From Anaerolineae bacterium (GTDB lineage: Bacteria; Chloroflexota; Anaerolineae; Promineifilales; Promineifilaceae), in contig JAHDWK010000023.1 in NCBI GenBank assembly GCA_023382655.1, forward strand, positions 1 to 64,000: 64,000 bases of DNA. The letters run 5' to 3'. Below the pieces are notes generated by a model that made no database searches, was not told the DNA's origin, and was given only the letters and a program-made list of their open reading frames with translations. Of this stretch, positions 49,469 to 58,478 are shown piece by piece (within the stretch, counting starts at the first letter, position 1; every line of letters starts with the position of its first letter). The position numbers and the translations under genes are program-made.

Positions 49469-51676
49469 TTAGCGCAAAAACGCTTCATGCAGGCCACCAT
49501 CCACACTGATAATGTGCCCGGTTGTTTTGCTCAACTGGCTACTGGTCAGCAAATAAGCCGCCTCTGCCTGGTCGGCCAGGGTAATGGGTGATTTGGTCAA
49601 CGTGCGTTGTGCGTAAAAATTAGCCAACTTATCCCGCAAACTTTCCGTGTCTTCCCCTTCGTCAAAGGGGATCTCATATTTGACCAGCGAACTGATGACC
49701 CGGTCACGGGGGAACATGCTGCTACCTTCGACGACGGTAGCCGGGGCCAACCCGTTGACACGTACCAGAGGGGCCAGTTCCACTGCCAGTTCGCGCACCA
49801 GATGATTGGCCGCTGCTTTGCTGGTATCGTAAGCGACGGAGCCTTTTTTGGCTACGGCCGCATTCACACTGGTCGTGAGTACCAGCGTACCGGAAAGTCC
49901 TTGCGCTTCCCAGATTTTGCGCGCTTCATCTGCCACGATATAGCTGCCCTTGACATTGACGGCAAAGGTCAAATCCCATTGCTTGTCGCTTACTTTGCCC
50001 TCTGTGCTGGGCGGCACAAAAATCCCGGCCGTGACAATAATGTTGTCAATTCCGCCGTAGGCCAGAATGACCTCATTGAGCATGTCCTGAACCGATTGGC
50101 GGTCGGTGATGTCAGCGCCCAGGCCAATGGCGGGGCCGCAGGCAGAGATGCCAGTCCCGGCCACGCCAATGCCCATGCCGTATTTGTTGGTGAGTTCTAC
50201 GGCCGTTTCCTTCGCGGCCCCTTCATTCAAATCAACACAAACGACGTGTGCCCCTTCACAAGCTACCCGGTGGGCGGTGGCTTTGCCAATGCCGCTGCCC
50301 GCGCCGACGACGATGACGACATGGCGGGCCAGCTCTTTTTCCAGCGGCATACGCTGTAACTTGGCCTCTTCTAGCAACCAATATTCAATGTCGAATGCTT
50401 CCTGGTGGGGTAAACCTTGATAGGCGCTAATCGCTTCGGCAGCGCGCATCACTTCGATGGCCAGGGAGTAGAATTCGGCCGTAACCCGACTCTCGCTCTT
50501 GTTTTTACCCCAGGCAATCAGGCCCACGCCGGGAATAAGAATCACCGTCGGATTAGGGTCGCGCATGGCGGGAGAATTGGGATGTTTGCACGCTTCATAA
50601 TACGCGGCGTAATCGGCGCGGTACTGCGCCAGGCCTGTCTCCAGTTTCATTAGTAACGCGGTAAAGTCCTCGGCCTGCGGATTCCAGTCCACATACAGCG
50701 GCTTGATTTTGGTGCGCAGGAAGTGGTCGGGGCAGGAAGTACCCAGTTCCGCCAGCCGCGGGGCGTCATGGCTGTTCACAAATTGCAGCACACTGTCGGT
50801 GATGTGGACTGTGCCGATGAAGCGGTTGTCGGGCGATGAATGTCGCCCGGACTGCGAGACCATGCCGCGCAGTTTTGGCAACAATGCCACCAACAGATTT
50901 TCGCGTTCCTGTTCGGGCAGCGATTGGTATTTTGCCCCGCCAAACGTGGCCGCGCCTTTGTCACGGGCGGCGATATATTGGGCCGCTTTCTCGATAAGCG
51001 TCAGGGTCAGTTCATAACACGCCTTGTCATCATCCGCCCAATTGATCAACCCGTGCTGGCCCATGATCAGCCCTTTCAGCCGAGGGTTTTTATGGGCCAT
51101 TTTGCCCATCACCAGCCCCAGATCAAAACCGGGGCGCTGCCAGGCCACCCAGCCCACTTCGTTACCATACACCGCCTGGGTCAACTGCTCCTGGTCTTTG
51201 CTGGCCGCAATGGCAATAGCGGAAATGGGGTGCATGTGGTCTACGTGCCGGGCGGGGATGAAGCCGTGCAAGGGCGTATCAATGGAACTGGCGCGGGGGT
51301 TGAGGTTGAAGGTGGTGTGTGGATACATCTCCACCATTTTGTCTTCAACTTCGGTTTTGACGCCTTTGATTTCCGCCGCATCATAAATGGCTTGCAGGGA
51401 AAGCAGTTTGTCCATATAGAGCGAGGCAAAGTTGGCGCGGGTGGAAGTGCGCAGGTCGCCGCCGGAACCTTTCACCCAAAGGACATCTACTTCTTCCCCG
51501 GTTAAAGGGTCGGCCATCTTGATTTTAGACGAAGTATTGCCGCCGCCGGTATTGGTGATGCGCTGGTCATCGCCCAGGATATTGGAACGGTAACGCAGTC
51601 GTTCGACGGGATCCAGCCGGTCGGCGACAGCATCATCCCAGGCATAGGTAACGTGTTTGAATTGTTTTTCTGACAT
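49469..51676 (-). CDS. rhaEW: Rhamnulose-1-phosphate aldolase / L-lactaldehyde dehydrogenase fusion
   Basis: About 735 residues from ATG 51676 (MSEKQFKHV). Residues 1-440 are a class II aldolase/adducin domain with zinc-site patterns H-V-D-H-M-H-P and G-Q-H-G-L. Residues 450-735 are a short-chain dehydrogenase (V-V-G-A-G-S-G-I-G-K, then S-V-A-Y-D-T-S-K). Such fusions (RhaEW) cleave L-rhamnulose-1-phosphate to dihydroxyacetone phosphate and L-lactaldehyde, then convert the lactaldehyde. It is the last gene of the operon, 11 bp after the aldolase-like gene. Confidence 0.9.
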   Translation of the reverse strand: MSEKQFKHVTYAWDDAVADRLDPVERLRYRSNILGDDQRITNTGGGNTSSKIKMADPLTGEEVDVLWVKGSGGDLRTSTRANFASLYMDKLLSLQAIYDAAEIKGVKTEVEDKMVEMYPHTTFNLNPRASSIDTPLHGFIPARHVDHMHPISAIAIAASKDQEQLTQAVYGNEVGWVAWQRPGFDLGLVMGKMAHKNPRLKGLIMGQHGLINWADDDKACYELTLTLIEKAAQYIAARDKGAATFGGAKYQSLPEQERENLLVALLPKLRGMVSQSGRHSSPDNRFIGTVHITDSVLQFVNSHDAPRLAELGTSCPDHFLRTKIKPLYVDWNPQAEDFTALLMKLETGLAQYRADYAAYYEACKHPNSPAMRDPNPTVILIPGVGLIAWGKNKSESRVTAEFYSLAIEVMRAAEAISAYQGLPHQEAFDIEYWLLEEAKLQRMPLEKELARHVVIVVGAGSGIGKATAHRVACEGAHVVCVDLNEGAAKETAVELTNKYGMGIGVAGTGISACGPAIGLGADITDRQSVQDMLNEVILAYGGIDNIIVTAGIFVPPSTEGKVSDKQWDLTFAVNVKGSYIVADEARKIWEAQGLSGTLVLTTSVNAAVAKKGSVAYDTSKAAANHLVRELAVELAPLVRVNGLAPATVVEGSSMFPRDRVISSLVKYEIPFDEGEDTESLRDKLANFYAQRTLTKSPITLADQAEAAYLLTSSQLSKTTGHIISVDGGLHEAFLR

Positions 51677-51687
51677 GGTTTGTTTCC

Positions 51688-52974
51688 TCAATCAAGTCCA
51701 AAAGCATGTTCCAGATCGTGAATTTCGGCATCGCCGATGGGGATGTGGGGACCGAGCACGGCCGTGTCAATCAACGAGCGCGCGCTAAATTCGCCCACTT
51801 CCAGCCGGTCAAACGCATTCAAAATGTCTGTGCCTACCGTCAATACACAATCATTTTGCACCAGCAGCACCGGCTGGCGCAACGATACCTGTTCGGCCAG
51901 CTTTTCCGGCGCGGTGTACAACGTCCGAAACGCCGCTTTGGGAATGTCGCGCAGGAGAATAAAACTCTCCGGGATAGTACGCGAATCAAAGCGGACAGCG
52001 GTGATGGCATAGGCGGCGGCATGGGGTGATTGCGCCGTCATCACGCACTGAATGTCGGGCTGGGCGGCGTAGATCATCTGGTGCAAATTGACCGCTCGGC
52101 TAGGCAGTTTGCCTGCTTCGCGTACTCCCCGGCGAATCAGCACAATGTCTTCCACAGATAGGCTGCGCCGGTCTTGCCCGGTGGGGGTGATGAGGAAACT
52201 GTCATCGTCCAGCCGGGCAGACACGACGCCAGCGGTGCTGATCATCAACTGGCGGTCGCAAGCGCGATGTACAATTTCGACGATTTGCTGGCGCAGTTCC
52301 CGCTCGCGGCTACTATGACTGGCGGGCACAAATTCGGGCAGCATATGACCCCGACTGTCAAATAGATTGAGTTCGGCCGGGGACAATACCTGCACTTCAC
52401 CCAACGTCCGCGCCCGGATGAGGGTGCGGGCGCAGAAATCTAGCGTCTCCAACTTTTGAAAGGCGTCCAGCAGGGCAGCGCCGGCCGCGGCCATGCCATG
52501 ATTTTCCAAAATGACGATGTTGTACCCTTCGGCGAAAGTGGCAGCGATGTTGGCCCCTAGCTGTTCACTACCGGGCAGGGCATAGGGAGCGTAGCCCACC
52601 GGCCCGCAGACGCGGTTGGCCTGGGGAATGATGCGCGTGTCCGGCGTCTCGCGGACGATGCTGAAGGAGACGAGGGCGGGTGGATGGGCGTGGACGATGG
52701 CGCGTAGATCGGGCCGCTGTTGGTAAATGGCGCAGTGGAAGGGGAGTTCGGAAGAAGGTTTGTGGGGGCCAACTACACGGCCGTCGGCGCACAGCCGCAT
52801 GATGTCTCGTGGGGCCAGTTGGCCTTTGTCAACGCCAGCAGGGGTGATCCAGATGTCGCCATTGTCGTCCTTGATGGAAAGATTGCCGCCGCTGAGGGTG
52901 GTCATGCCGCCGTGGTAAATGCGGTTCATGATGGCGACTAGCTGGTCGCGGGGATGGAGGAGGTGGAAGTTCAT
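51688..52974 (-). CDS. Tandem class II aldolase/adducin protein, second half degenerate
   Basis: A 428-residue protein with two aldolase/adducin domains in a row. The first (about 1-215) keeps the Glu in P-S-S-E-L-P-F-H and the metal His residues in V-H-A-H-P-P and L-E-N-H-G. The second (about 225-420) has lost them: S-R-A-V-N-L-H, T-A-Q-S-P-H and V-Q-N-D-C. It is probably an L-fuculose/rhamnulose-phosphate aldolase-like enzyme or an epimerase, with one active and one structural half. The operon position suggests a role in deoxysugar breakdown. Confidence 0.8.
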   Translation of the reverse strand: MNFHLLHPRDQLVAIMNRIYHGGMTTLSGGNLSIKDDNGDIWITPAGVDKGQLAPRDIMRLCADGRVVGPHKPSSELPFHCAIYQQRPDLRAIVHAHPPALVSFSIVRETPDTRIIPQANRVCGPVGYAPYALPGSEQLGANIAATFAEGYNIVILENHGMAAAGAALLDAFQKLETLDFCARTLIRARTLGEVQVLSPAELNLFDSRGHMLPEFVPASHSSRERELRQQIVEIVHRACDRQLMISTAGVVSARLDDDSFLITPTGQDRRSLSVEDIVLIRRGVREAGKLPSRAVNLHQMIYAAQPDIQCVMTAQSPHAAAYAITAVRFDSRTIPESFILLRDIPKAAFRTLYTAPEKLAEQVSLRQPVLLVQNDCVLTVGTDILNAFDRLEVGEFSARSLIDTAVLGPHIPIGDAEIHDLEHAFGLD

Positions 52975-52990
52975 GGTTTTTCAGGGAGAT

Positions 52991-53030
52991 ACGTGATGCG
53001 TGACGCAGGGTTCACGCATCACGCATCACG
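52991..53030. repeat. GTGATGCGTG / CACGCATCAC hairpin
   Basis: A 10-bp stem lies between the kinase stop and the aldolase start, with repeated CACGCATCACG units on its right arm. It may attenuate or process the operon mRNA. Confidence 0.7.
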
Positions 53031-54433
53031 GAATTTGGTTCATACCGCTTAAGTTCAGTCATCCCGGCCACCATCTGGCGCGCCTGGGATAAATCAGCAA
53101 TTTCGCCCAGGGTAATAAGCTGCACCAGGGCATTGCCGATGACGGTGGCTTCCACAGGGCCAGCGATAATGGGCAGACCGGTGGCGTCGGCCGTCAGTTG
53201 GTTTAATAGCTCGTTTCGGCTGCCGCCGCCCACGATGTGGATGGCCGAGACAGTGCGACCGGACACGGCCGTTAACTCCGCCAACACCTCACGATACGCC
53301 CAGGCCAGACTTTGCAAGACGCTACGGACGACTGCGCCCGGCGTTTCCGGGACCGGCTGCCCGGTCTGGCGGCACAGCTCGCGGATGCGTTGCGGGTGGT
53401 CGCCAGGTGTGAGGAAGAGGGGATCGTTGGGATTGAACACGGCCGTAACCAATCCCGCCTCTCGCGCCATTTCTATCAGTTCGCCATAACTGTAAGTGTG
53501 CCCTTCGGCCGCCCACTGCATCCGGCACTGCTGCAAAATCCACAACCCCATTACATTTTTCAGCAGCCGGTAAGTGCCATAGACGCCGCCTTCATTGGTG
53601 ACATTGGCCGTCAATGCGGCTGGTGTTAGCACAGGTTTGTCCATTTCCAGCCCCACCAGACTCCAGGTACCGCTACTGATGTAGGCAAAGGTGTGTCTAG
53701 CAGACACAGTAGGCGTTTGGGCAGGCACAGCCGCCACCGCGCTGCCGGTATCGTGGCAGGCAGGGGCAATGACAGGGATGCCCTCATACGCGCCCAGGCG
53801 AGCGCCCGGCGGCACAATCTCCGGGAAGATGGTAAAGGGGATGTCCAGCCGGGTCATCAGGTCGGTGGCCCAACGGCCGTTGCCCGGATTGAATAACTGC
53901 GTCGTGGTGGCGTTGCTGAATTCGCACACCTTCGCGCCGGTTAGCCAGAAGTTGAGCAAATCAGGTATGGTCAAAAAGGTACCGGCCATTTGCAGGTGTG
54001 GCGAGCGGCTGGCAACCAGACTGAGTATCTGGTACAAGGTGTTGATGGGCATGAATTGGATGCCGGTTTGGGCAAAAATCTCCGCTTGCGGCACGATGGC
54101 AAGGGCGCGTTCCATCATACCAGCGGTACGGCCGTCGCGGTAATGCACCGGATTGCCAATCAGGTTGTCTTGCCTGTCCAGCAGGGCAAAATCCACGCCC
54201 CAGGTATCCACGCCGATGCTGGCGGGCTGCAATGCCTTCCCCTTTTCAATGCCGGTTTGAATCTCGCGCCACAGGCGGAGGATGTCCCAGTAGAGCGTGT
54301 GGTGGGCGGTGACGGCCGTGTTGGGGAAGCGGTGCAGTTCTTGCAAGTGGAGGGTACGGCCGTTGAACTGTACGGCCGTGACCCGCCCCGACTCCGCGCC
54401 CAAATCCACAGCTAAGACTGTTTTGTTCCCCAT
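53012..54433 (-). CDS. rhaB: L-rhamnulokinase (FGGY family)
   Basis: About 473 residues from ATG 54433 (MGNKTVLAVDLG). A GTG at 54439 overlapping the isomerase stop is the alternative. N-terminal phosphate loop D-L-G-A-E-S-G-R-V, G-V-D-T-W-G-V-D-F with the catalytic Asp, and C-terminal I-H-I-V-G-G-G-S-R-N-E-L-L are the FGGY signatures. It phosphorylates L-rhamnulose. The motif A-E-S-G-R is typical of rhamnulokinases. Confidence 0.93.
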   Translation of the reverse strand: MGNKTVLAVDLGAESGRVTAVQFNGRTLHLQELHRFPNTAVTAHHTLYWDILRLWREIQTGIEKGKALQPASIGVDTWGVDFALLDRQDNLIGNPVHYRDGRTAGMMERALAIVPQAEIFAQTGIQFMPINTLYQILSLVASRSPHLQMAGTFLTIPDLLNFWLTGAKVCEFSNATTTQLFNPGNGRWATDLMTRLDIPFTIFPEIVPPGARLGAYEGIPVIAPACHDTGSAVAAVPAQTPTVSARHTFAYISSGTWSLVGLEMDKPVLTPAALTANVTNEGGVYGTYRLLKNVMGLWILQQCRMQWAAEGHTYSYGELIEMAREAGLVTAVFNPNDPLFLTPGDHPQRIRELCRQTGQPVPETPGAVVRSVLQSLAWAYREVLAELTAVSGRTVSAIHIVGGGSRNELLNQLTADATGLPIIAGPVEATVIGNALVQLITLGEIADLSQARQMVAGMTELKRYEPNSVMRDA

Positions 54434-54435
54434 GA

Positions 54436-55701
54436 TCACGCTCTTTGCGCCAATACCTGCTTCTCATAGGTGCGAATGTCGTCCATGAAGGCGTAACCAA
54501 CCGGGACGTTTTGTTGGTGACAGTAGAAGTCCCACACGGCCGTGAACGGCAATCCCTTCACCTCTTCCAATAACGCCAACCGCCCCGTCAAATCCCCGTT
54601 CATCTCCAGTTCTCGCAACATCTCCGTTGGTTCCAGCAGCGCCAACAGCAAGGCGCGCAGCGTATTGCGCGCGCCAATCGTCCAGGCGGCCACCCGGTTG
54701 ATGCTGGCGTCGAAAAAGTCCAGGCCAATGTGTACCCGATCCAGAAAACCGCCGCGTACAATCTCCTGCATGATCGCCTGCAACTCATCATTCAAAATGA
54801 CTACATGGTCGCTGTCCCAACGCACGCCCCGGCTGACGTGCAGCAGCAGTTCGGGCACATACAGCAGCGTGGCTGAGATTTTGTCAGCAATGGTTTCGGT
54901 CGGGTGAAAATGGCCGGCATCCAGGCAAAGGAGGATTTGTTTTTGGACGGCGTAGCCCAGGTAAAATTCGTGTGACCCCACCACGTAACTTTCCGAACCA
55001 ATGCCAAACAACTTGGCCTCTACAGCGTCCAGATTGTGCGCCGGGTCAACTGGTTTAGCTAATACCTTGTCCAGGGAATCGCGTAACCGCTGGCGCGGGG
55101 CCAGGCGATCAACAGGTGTGTCTTTGTAGCCATCGGGAATCCAGATATTGGTCACGGCCGTGTTACCCAACTCTCGCCCAAAATACGCGCCAATCTCCCG
55201 GCAGGCGATACAATGCTCAATCCAAAACTGGCGAATGCCCGCGTCCGAGTGAGACAGCGTAAAACCATCATCGGCCAGCGGATGTGAAAAGCAGGTCGGG
55301 TTGAAATCGAGGCCGTGATGATTGGTTTTGGCCCACTCCACCCAACCGGCAAAATGTTCTGGTCGAATGTCGTTGCGTGGCACTTTTTTGTCCGTTTCCA
55401 GGTAAATGGCGTGCAGATTCAGGCGGTGCGTACCGGGGATAAGGCTGTAGGTTTTATCGAGGTCCTGGCGCAGTTCAACGGCCGTCCTTGCCTTCCCCGG
55501 ATAATTCCCCGTGGCCATAATCCCGCCGCTTAAGCCGCGTTCTGGCTCTTCAAAACCGCCCACATCATCCCCCTGCCAGCAGTGCAGGCTGATGGCCACC
55601 TGAGCCAGTCTGCGCAGAGCCGCCTCTGCATCAACGCCCAATTCGGCGTATTGTTCTTTTGCCAGTTCGTATGCTGCAGTTACTTGTTTATTCATCCTCA
55701 T
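54436..55701 (-). CDS. rhaA: L-rhamnose isomerase
   Basis: A 421-residue protein. I-S-L-H-C-W-Q-G-D-D, T-G-N-Y-P-G-K-A, L-N-L-H-A-I-Y-L-E and G-L-D-F-N-P-T-C-F-S-H-P are RhaA signatures (E. coli type). The metal ligands (Glu, Asp, His) in W-D-S-D-H-V and L-D-A-G-H-F-H-P are retained. It converts L-rhamnose to L-rhamnulose. The ATG at 55701 was chosen. M3 at 55695 would leave a poor ribosome-binding site. Its stop overlaps the kinase start region. Confidence 0.95.
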   Translation of the reverse strand: MRMNKQVTAAYELAKEQYAELGVDAEAALRRLAQVAISLHCWQGDDVGGFEEPERGLSGGIMATGNYPGKARTAVELRQDLDKTYSLIPGTHRLNLHAIYLETDKKVPRNDIRPEHFAGWVEWAKTNHHGLDFNPTCFSHPLADDGFTLSHSDAGIRQFWIEHCIACREIGAYFGRELGNTAVTNIWIPDGYKDTPVDRLAPRQRLRDSLDKVLAKPVDPAHNLDAVEAKLFGIGSESYVVGSHEFYLGYAVQKQILLCLDAGHFHPTETIADKISATLLYVPELLLHVSRGVRWDSDHVVILNDELQAIMQEIVRGGFLDRVHIGLDFFDASINRVAAWTIGARNTLRALLLALLEPTEMLRELEMNGDLTGRLALLEEVKGLPFTAVWDFYCHQQNVPVGYAFMDDIRTYEKQVLAQRA

Positions 55702-55760
55702 CCTATTTCTCTTGCCTTTGGCCTCAGCCCTTTGGCCGCAACCCGGGGCAGTTCATCTGG

Positions 55761-56081
55761 TCAGTCAAGATGGAACACCTCTTCCAACTCCTGGAAGGAT
55801 TCATCGGGCCTGGTATTCTCTTCAAAATAAGGCGCCATGAACTCCTGCCAGCGCGTATTAACTTCCTTCTCTTCCATCAGAGCCTGGGCATGGGTCAGGC
55901 TGTGGGGCGTCTCGAAGTAGCCAAACAGCAGTCCATCGGCGCGCAGGAACAGCGTATAATTGTGCCAGCCACATTCCCGCAGGGCCTGCTGCATCTCTGG
56001 CCAGACGTGTTGGTGATGCTCTTTGTATTCTTCCAATTTATCTGGCTTAACTTTTAACAGAAACCCTACACGCTTCATCAA
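55761..56081 (-). CDS. rhaM: L-rhamnose mutarotase
   Basis: A 106-residue protein. F-L-L-K-V-K-P-D-K-L-E-E-Y, H-H-Q-H-V-W-P-E-M-Q and F-G-Y-F-E-T-P are the RhaM/RhaU signature. It interconverts anomers of L-rhamnose before isomerisation. It lies 59 bp upstream of the isomerase, in keeping with its usual location. Confidence 0.93.
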   Translation of the reverse strand: MMKRVGFLLKVKPDKLEEYKEHHQHVWPEMQQALRECGWHNYTLFLRADGLLFGYFETPHSLTHAQALMEEKEVNTRWQEFMAPYFEENTRPDESFQELEEVFHLD

Positions 56082-56151
56082 GCCCCTCTCTATTGTTAGA
56101 TTGGACCGGCGGGCGGTGAGCCTGCCCGCCGCCCGTCGGTCAAGTTATTGT

Positions 56152-57222
56152 TTAGAAGTCAAAGTCGTTGATATTGTCGGCATTGAAGATGGTAGGCAGT
56201 CCCAAAAGAACCGTACTATCATCGGCAATGGTGTAGGAACCGAGCTTACCTGCCTGGAACGTATCGCCAGGTTGGCCCGAAATGGCGCCGGTGGCGATGG
56301 CATGGAGGGCGTAGATGGCCAGATAGCCCAAATCACCGGGGTTCCAGAGGGCGAATTGCGGGGCAGCGCCACTATTTACATACTCGCGCATCTGGTTGGG
56401 TGTGCCCAGGCCGGTGACGAACACTTCACCGACACGACCCGCATCTTGCACGGCGCGGGCGGAAGCAGCAATACCGACGGTGGTGGGGGCGATGATCACC
56501 TTGAGGTCAGGGTAGGTTTGCATCAAGCCAATAGCTTCATTGTAGCTCTTTTCGTCTTCATCATCACCGTAGACGGTAGCGACCAATTCCAACCCTGAAT
56601 ATTCCGGTTTTTGCAGTTCCTCTTCCATAAGCGCTATCCATTCGTTCTGGTTGGGCGCCGTGGAGGTAGCGCTGAGGATGGCAATCTGGCCCGCACCGCC
56701 GGCCAGATCGGCCGCCATCTGAACCTGGACCGCGGCAATGCCTTCAGCTTCCGCCTGGTTAATGTGAACGGTACGGCCGCCGGGCGCAATGGCTGAATCC
56801 CAGGTCACAACAGGGATGCCGCTGTCTATCGCTTCCTGCCCTGTGGGTACCAGGGCATCGGCGTCGTTGGCAGAAATGGCCAGGCCGTCTACGTTCTGGG
56901 CGATGAGCGAGTTGAGTAACTGGATCTGCTGGGTGGCGTCGGCCACGGCCGAACCCTGGTAAGTAACGTTCACGCCCAACTCGGCGGCTGCTTCCTGAGC
57001 GCCCACGTTGGCCGTGTCAAAATAGGGATTCCCCAGATTCTTGGGAACCAGAACGTAGTTGCCGCCGCCGGTGGCCGGCTCTTCGGCCACGGGTTCTTCT
57101 ACGGCCGTTTCAACAACCGGTTGCGCCGGCGTTGCAGTCGGGCTTGTCGCCGTGCCGCCGCCGCAAGCAGCCAGGGCCAACAGTGCCAGCAACAAAAGTA
57201 TAGAAAGAAATAGTTTCTTCAT
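56152..57222 (-). CDS. rhaS: Rhamnose ABC transporter, substrate-binding lipoprotein
   Basis: A 356-residue lipoprotein with lipobox L-A-A-C, then a Thr/Glu/Val linker and a type 1 periplasmic-binding domain (N-P-Y-F-D-T-A-N-V-G-A-Q-E-A-A). Such proteins of the carbohydrate uptake transporter-2 group bind rhamnose or a related deoxysugar. Context (RhaM, RhaA and RhaB downstream; ATPase and two permeases upstream) makes rhamnose likely. The symbol refers to the binding protein, not to the E. coli regulator. Confidence 0.88.
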   Translation of the reverse strand: MKKLFLSILLLLALLALAACGGGTATSPTATPAQPVVETAVEEPVAEEPATGGGNYVLVPKNLGNPYFDTANVGAQEAAAELGVNVTYQGSAVADATQQIQLLNSLIAQNVDGLAISANDADALVPTGQEAIDSGIPVVTWDSAIAPGGRTVHINQAEAEGIAAVQVQMAADLAGGAGQIAILSATSTAPNQNEWIALMEEELQKPEYSGLELVATVYGDDEDEKSYNEAIGLMQTYPDLKVIIAPTTVGIAASARAVQDAGRVGEVFVTGLGTPNQMREYVNSGAAPQFALWNPGDLGYLAIYALHAIATGAISGQPGDTFQAGKLGSYTIADDSTVLLGLPTIFNADNINDFDF

Positions 57223-57368
57223 TTTATATTCTCCTCTCCTTCTCCGTCAGGAAAAGTGTTTGTTTAATGAGCGATTGAGTCAGAACAAAGTCTTGGGCAT
57301 GGTTGTTTTCAGTGCGTTTATAGCCAATTTGTGTCGCTACTTTCAAATAGAATCACCTCCTTCTGCCG

Positions 57369-58478
57369 TCATTGGGCCAAAACAAAACCGCGTGACCAAA
57401 AGAAAAACCAGATAAAGAAAGCCATGGCGGCCAACATGACCGCAGCGGTCACGGCCGTGCCCCGCCGTACCTGCCAGTTTCGTCGAGATAGCTGGCGCGC
57501 GACGTTAGGCAGCAGGATGGAGAAAATCAGCAAGAGGCCAACGGCGATGCTTTGCACCTGCCCCTGTACGTTTACCAGCCCCATGCCAAAGCGCATCAGG
57601 CCAATAAGAATCAGGGCCAGAATAGCGCCAATCATGGTGCCGCTGCCGCCAAAGATGTTGATGCCGCCGAGTACAGTGGCCGTGATAACCGACAGCTCCA
57701 GGCCGGCGCCAACGTCAGGGCGGGTACTGCCAAAACGCGCGGCAATGACAATACCGGCCAGGGCCGCCATCAAGCCGGAAAGGATGAAAATAGTCATCTT
57801 CACCCGCTCTACCGGCACGCCCGCATACCGGGCCGCTTCTTCGTTGTTGCCAATGGTGTATAAATAACGGCCGAAAACCGTCTTGTGTAAAACCAGGCCA
57901 AAAATAATGGCCAGGACAATCAAGAGTACGGCCGAAACAGGAAACCGAATGTCACCCAACGTGCCCTGTCCGAGATAGGTAAAAGAAGCCGGGTAGTCGC
58001 GGGCCGCCTGATCGCCCAAGAGGGCATAGGCCATGCCCCGGTAAAAGGCAAAAGTCCCCAGCGTCACCACCAGAGAAGGCAGTTTGAGCCGGGCCACCAG
58101 GAAACCATTGAGCGATCCGGCCAACAAACCCAGCAGCAGCGCCGCCCCGGCCGCCACCCAGATATTGACCCCCTGGATGTGCAGCCAGCCGAGCAAAGAG
58201 GCGCACATCGCCAATATCGAGGCCACCGACAGATCGATATTGCCGGAAATGATGATGAAGACCATGGGCAGGATCATGAGACCCATTTCCACAAAATCAG
58301 ACGTGGCCCGCATCAGGTTGCGCGAATTGAGGAAAAAGGGAGAAAGCTGTGAATTGACAAGGATGACAAGGATGATCAGCACCACCAGCAGCCATTCCCA
58401 ACGCAGGAAAAAGTCCCGCAGTTGTTGTCTGGAGATGGCTATTTTAGCGTTATCACTTTCGTTAGAAGCTGCGCTCAT
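57369..58478 (-). CDS. Rhamnose ABC transporter, permease 2
   Basis: A 369-residue CUT2-type (RbsC-like) permease with about nine membrane helices. I-I-S-G-N-I-D-L-S-V-A-S-I near 76 and L-G-G-I-N-I-F-G-G-S-G near 271 are the family signatures. Its start overlaps the end of the first permease by 4 bp. It works with the other permease and the two-domain ATPase. Confidence 0.92.
   Translation of the reverse strand: MSAASNESDNAKIAISRQQLRDFFLRWEWLLVVLIILVILVNSQLSPFFLNSRNLMRATSDFVEMGLMILPMVFIIISGNIDLSVASILAMCASLLGWLHIQGVNIWVAAGAALLLGLLAGSLNGFLVARLKLPSLVVTLGTFAFYRGMAYALLGDQAARDYPASFTYLGQGTLGDIRFPVSAVLLIVLAIIFGLVLHKTVFGRYLYTIGNNEEAARYAGVPVERVKMTIFILSGLMAALAGIVIAARFGSTRPDVGAGLELSVITATVLGGINIFGGSGTMIGAILALILIGLMRFGMGLVNVQGQVQSIAVGLLLIFSILLPNVARQLSRRNWQVRRGTAVTAAVMLAAMAFFIWFFFWSRGFVLAQ

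Noticed and set aside
57223..57368. Possible small gene between the rhamnose permease and binding protein
   Set aside because: No start with a ribosome-binding site or plausible protein was seen. Treated as an intergenic region, possibly with mRNA processing.
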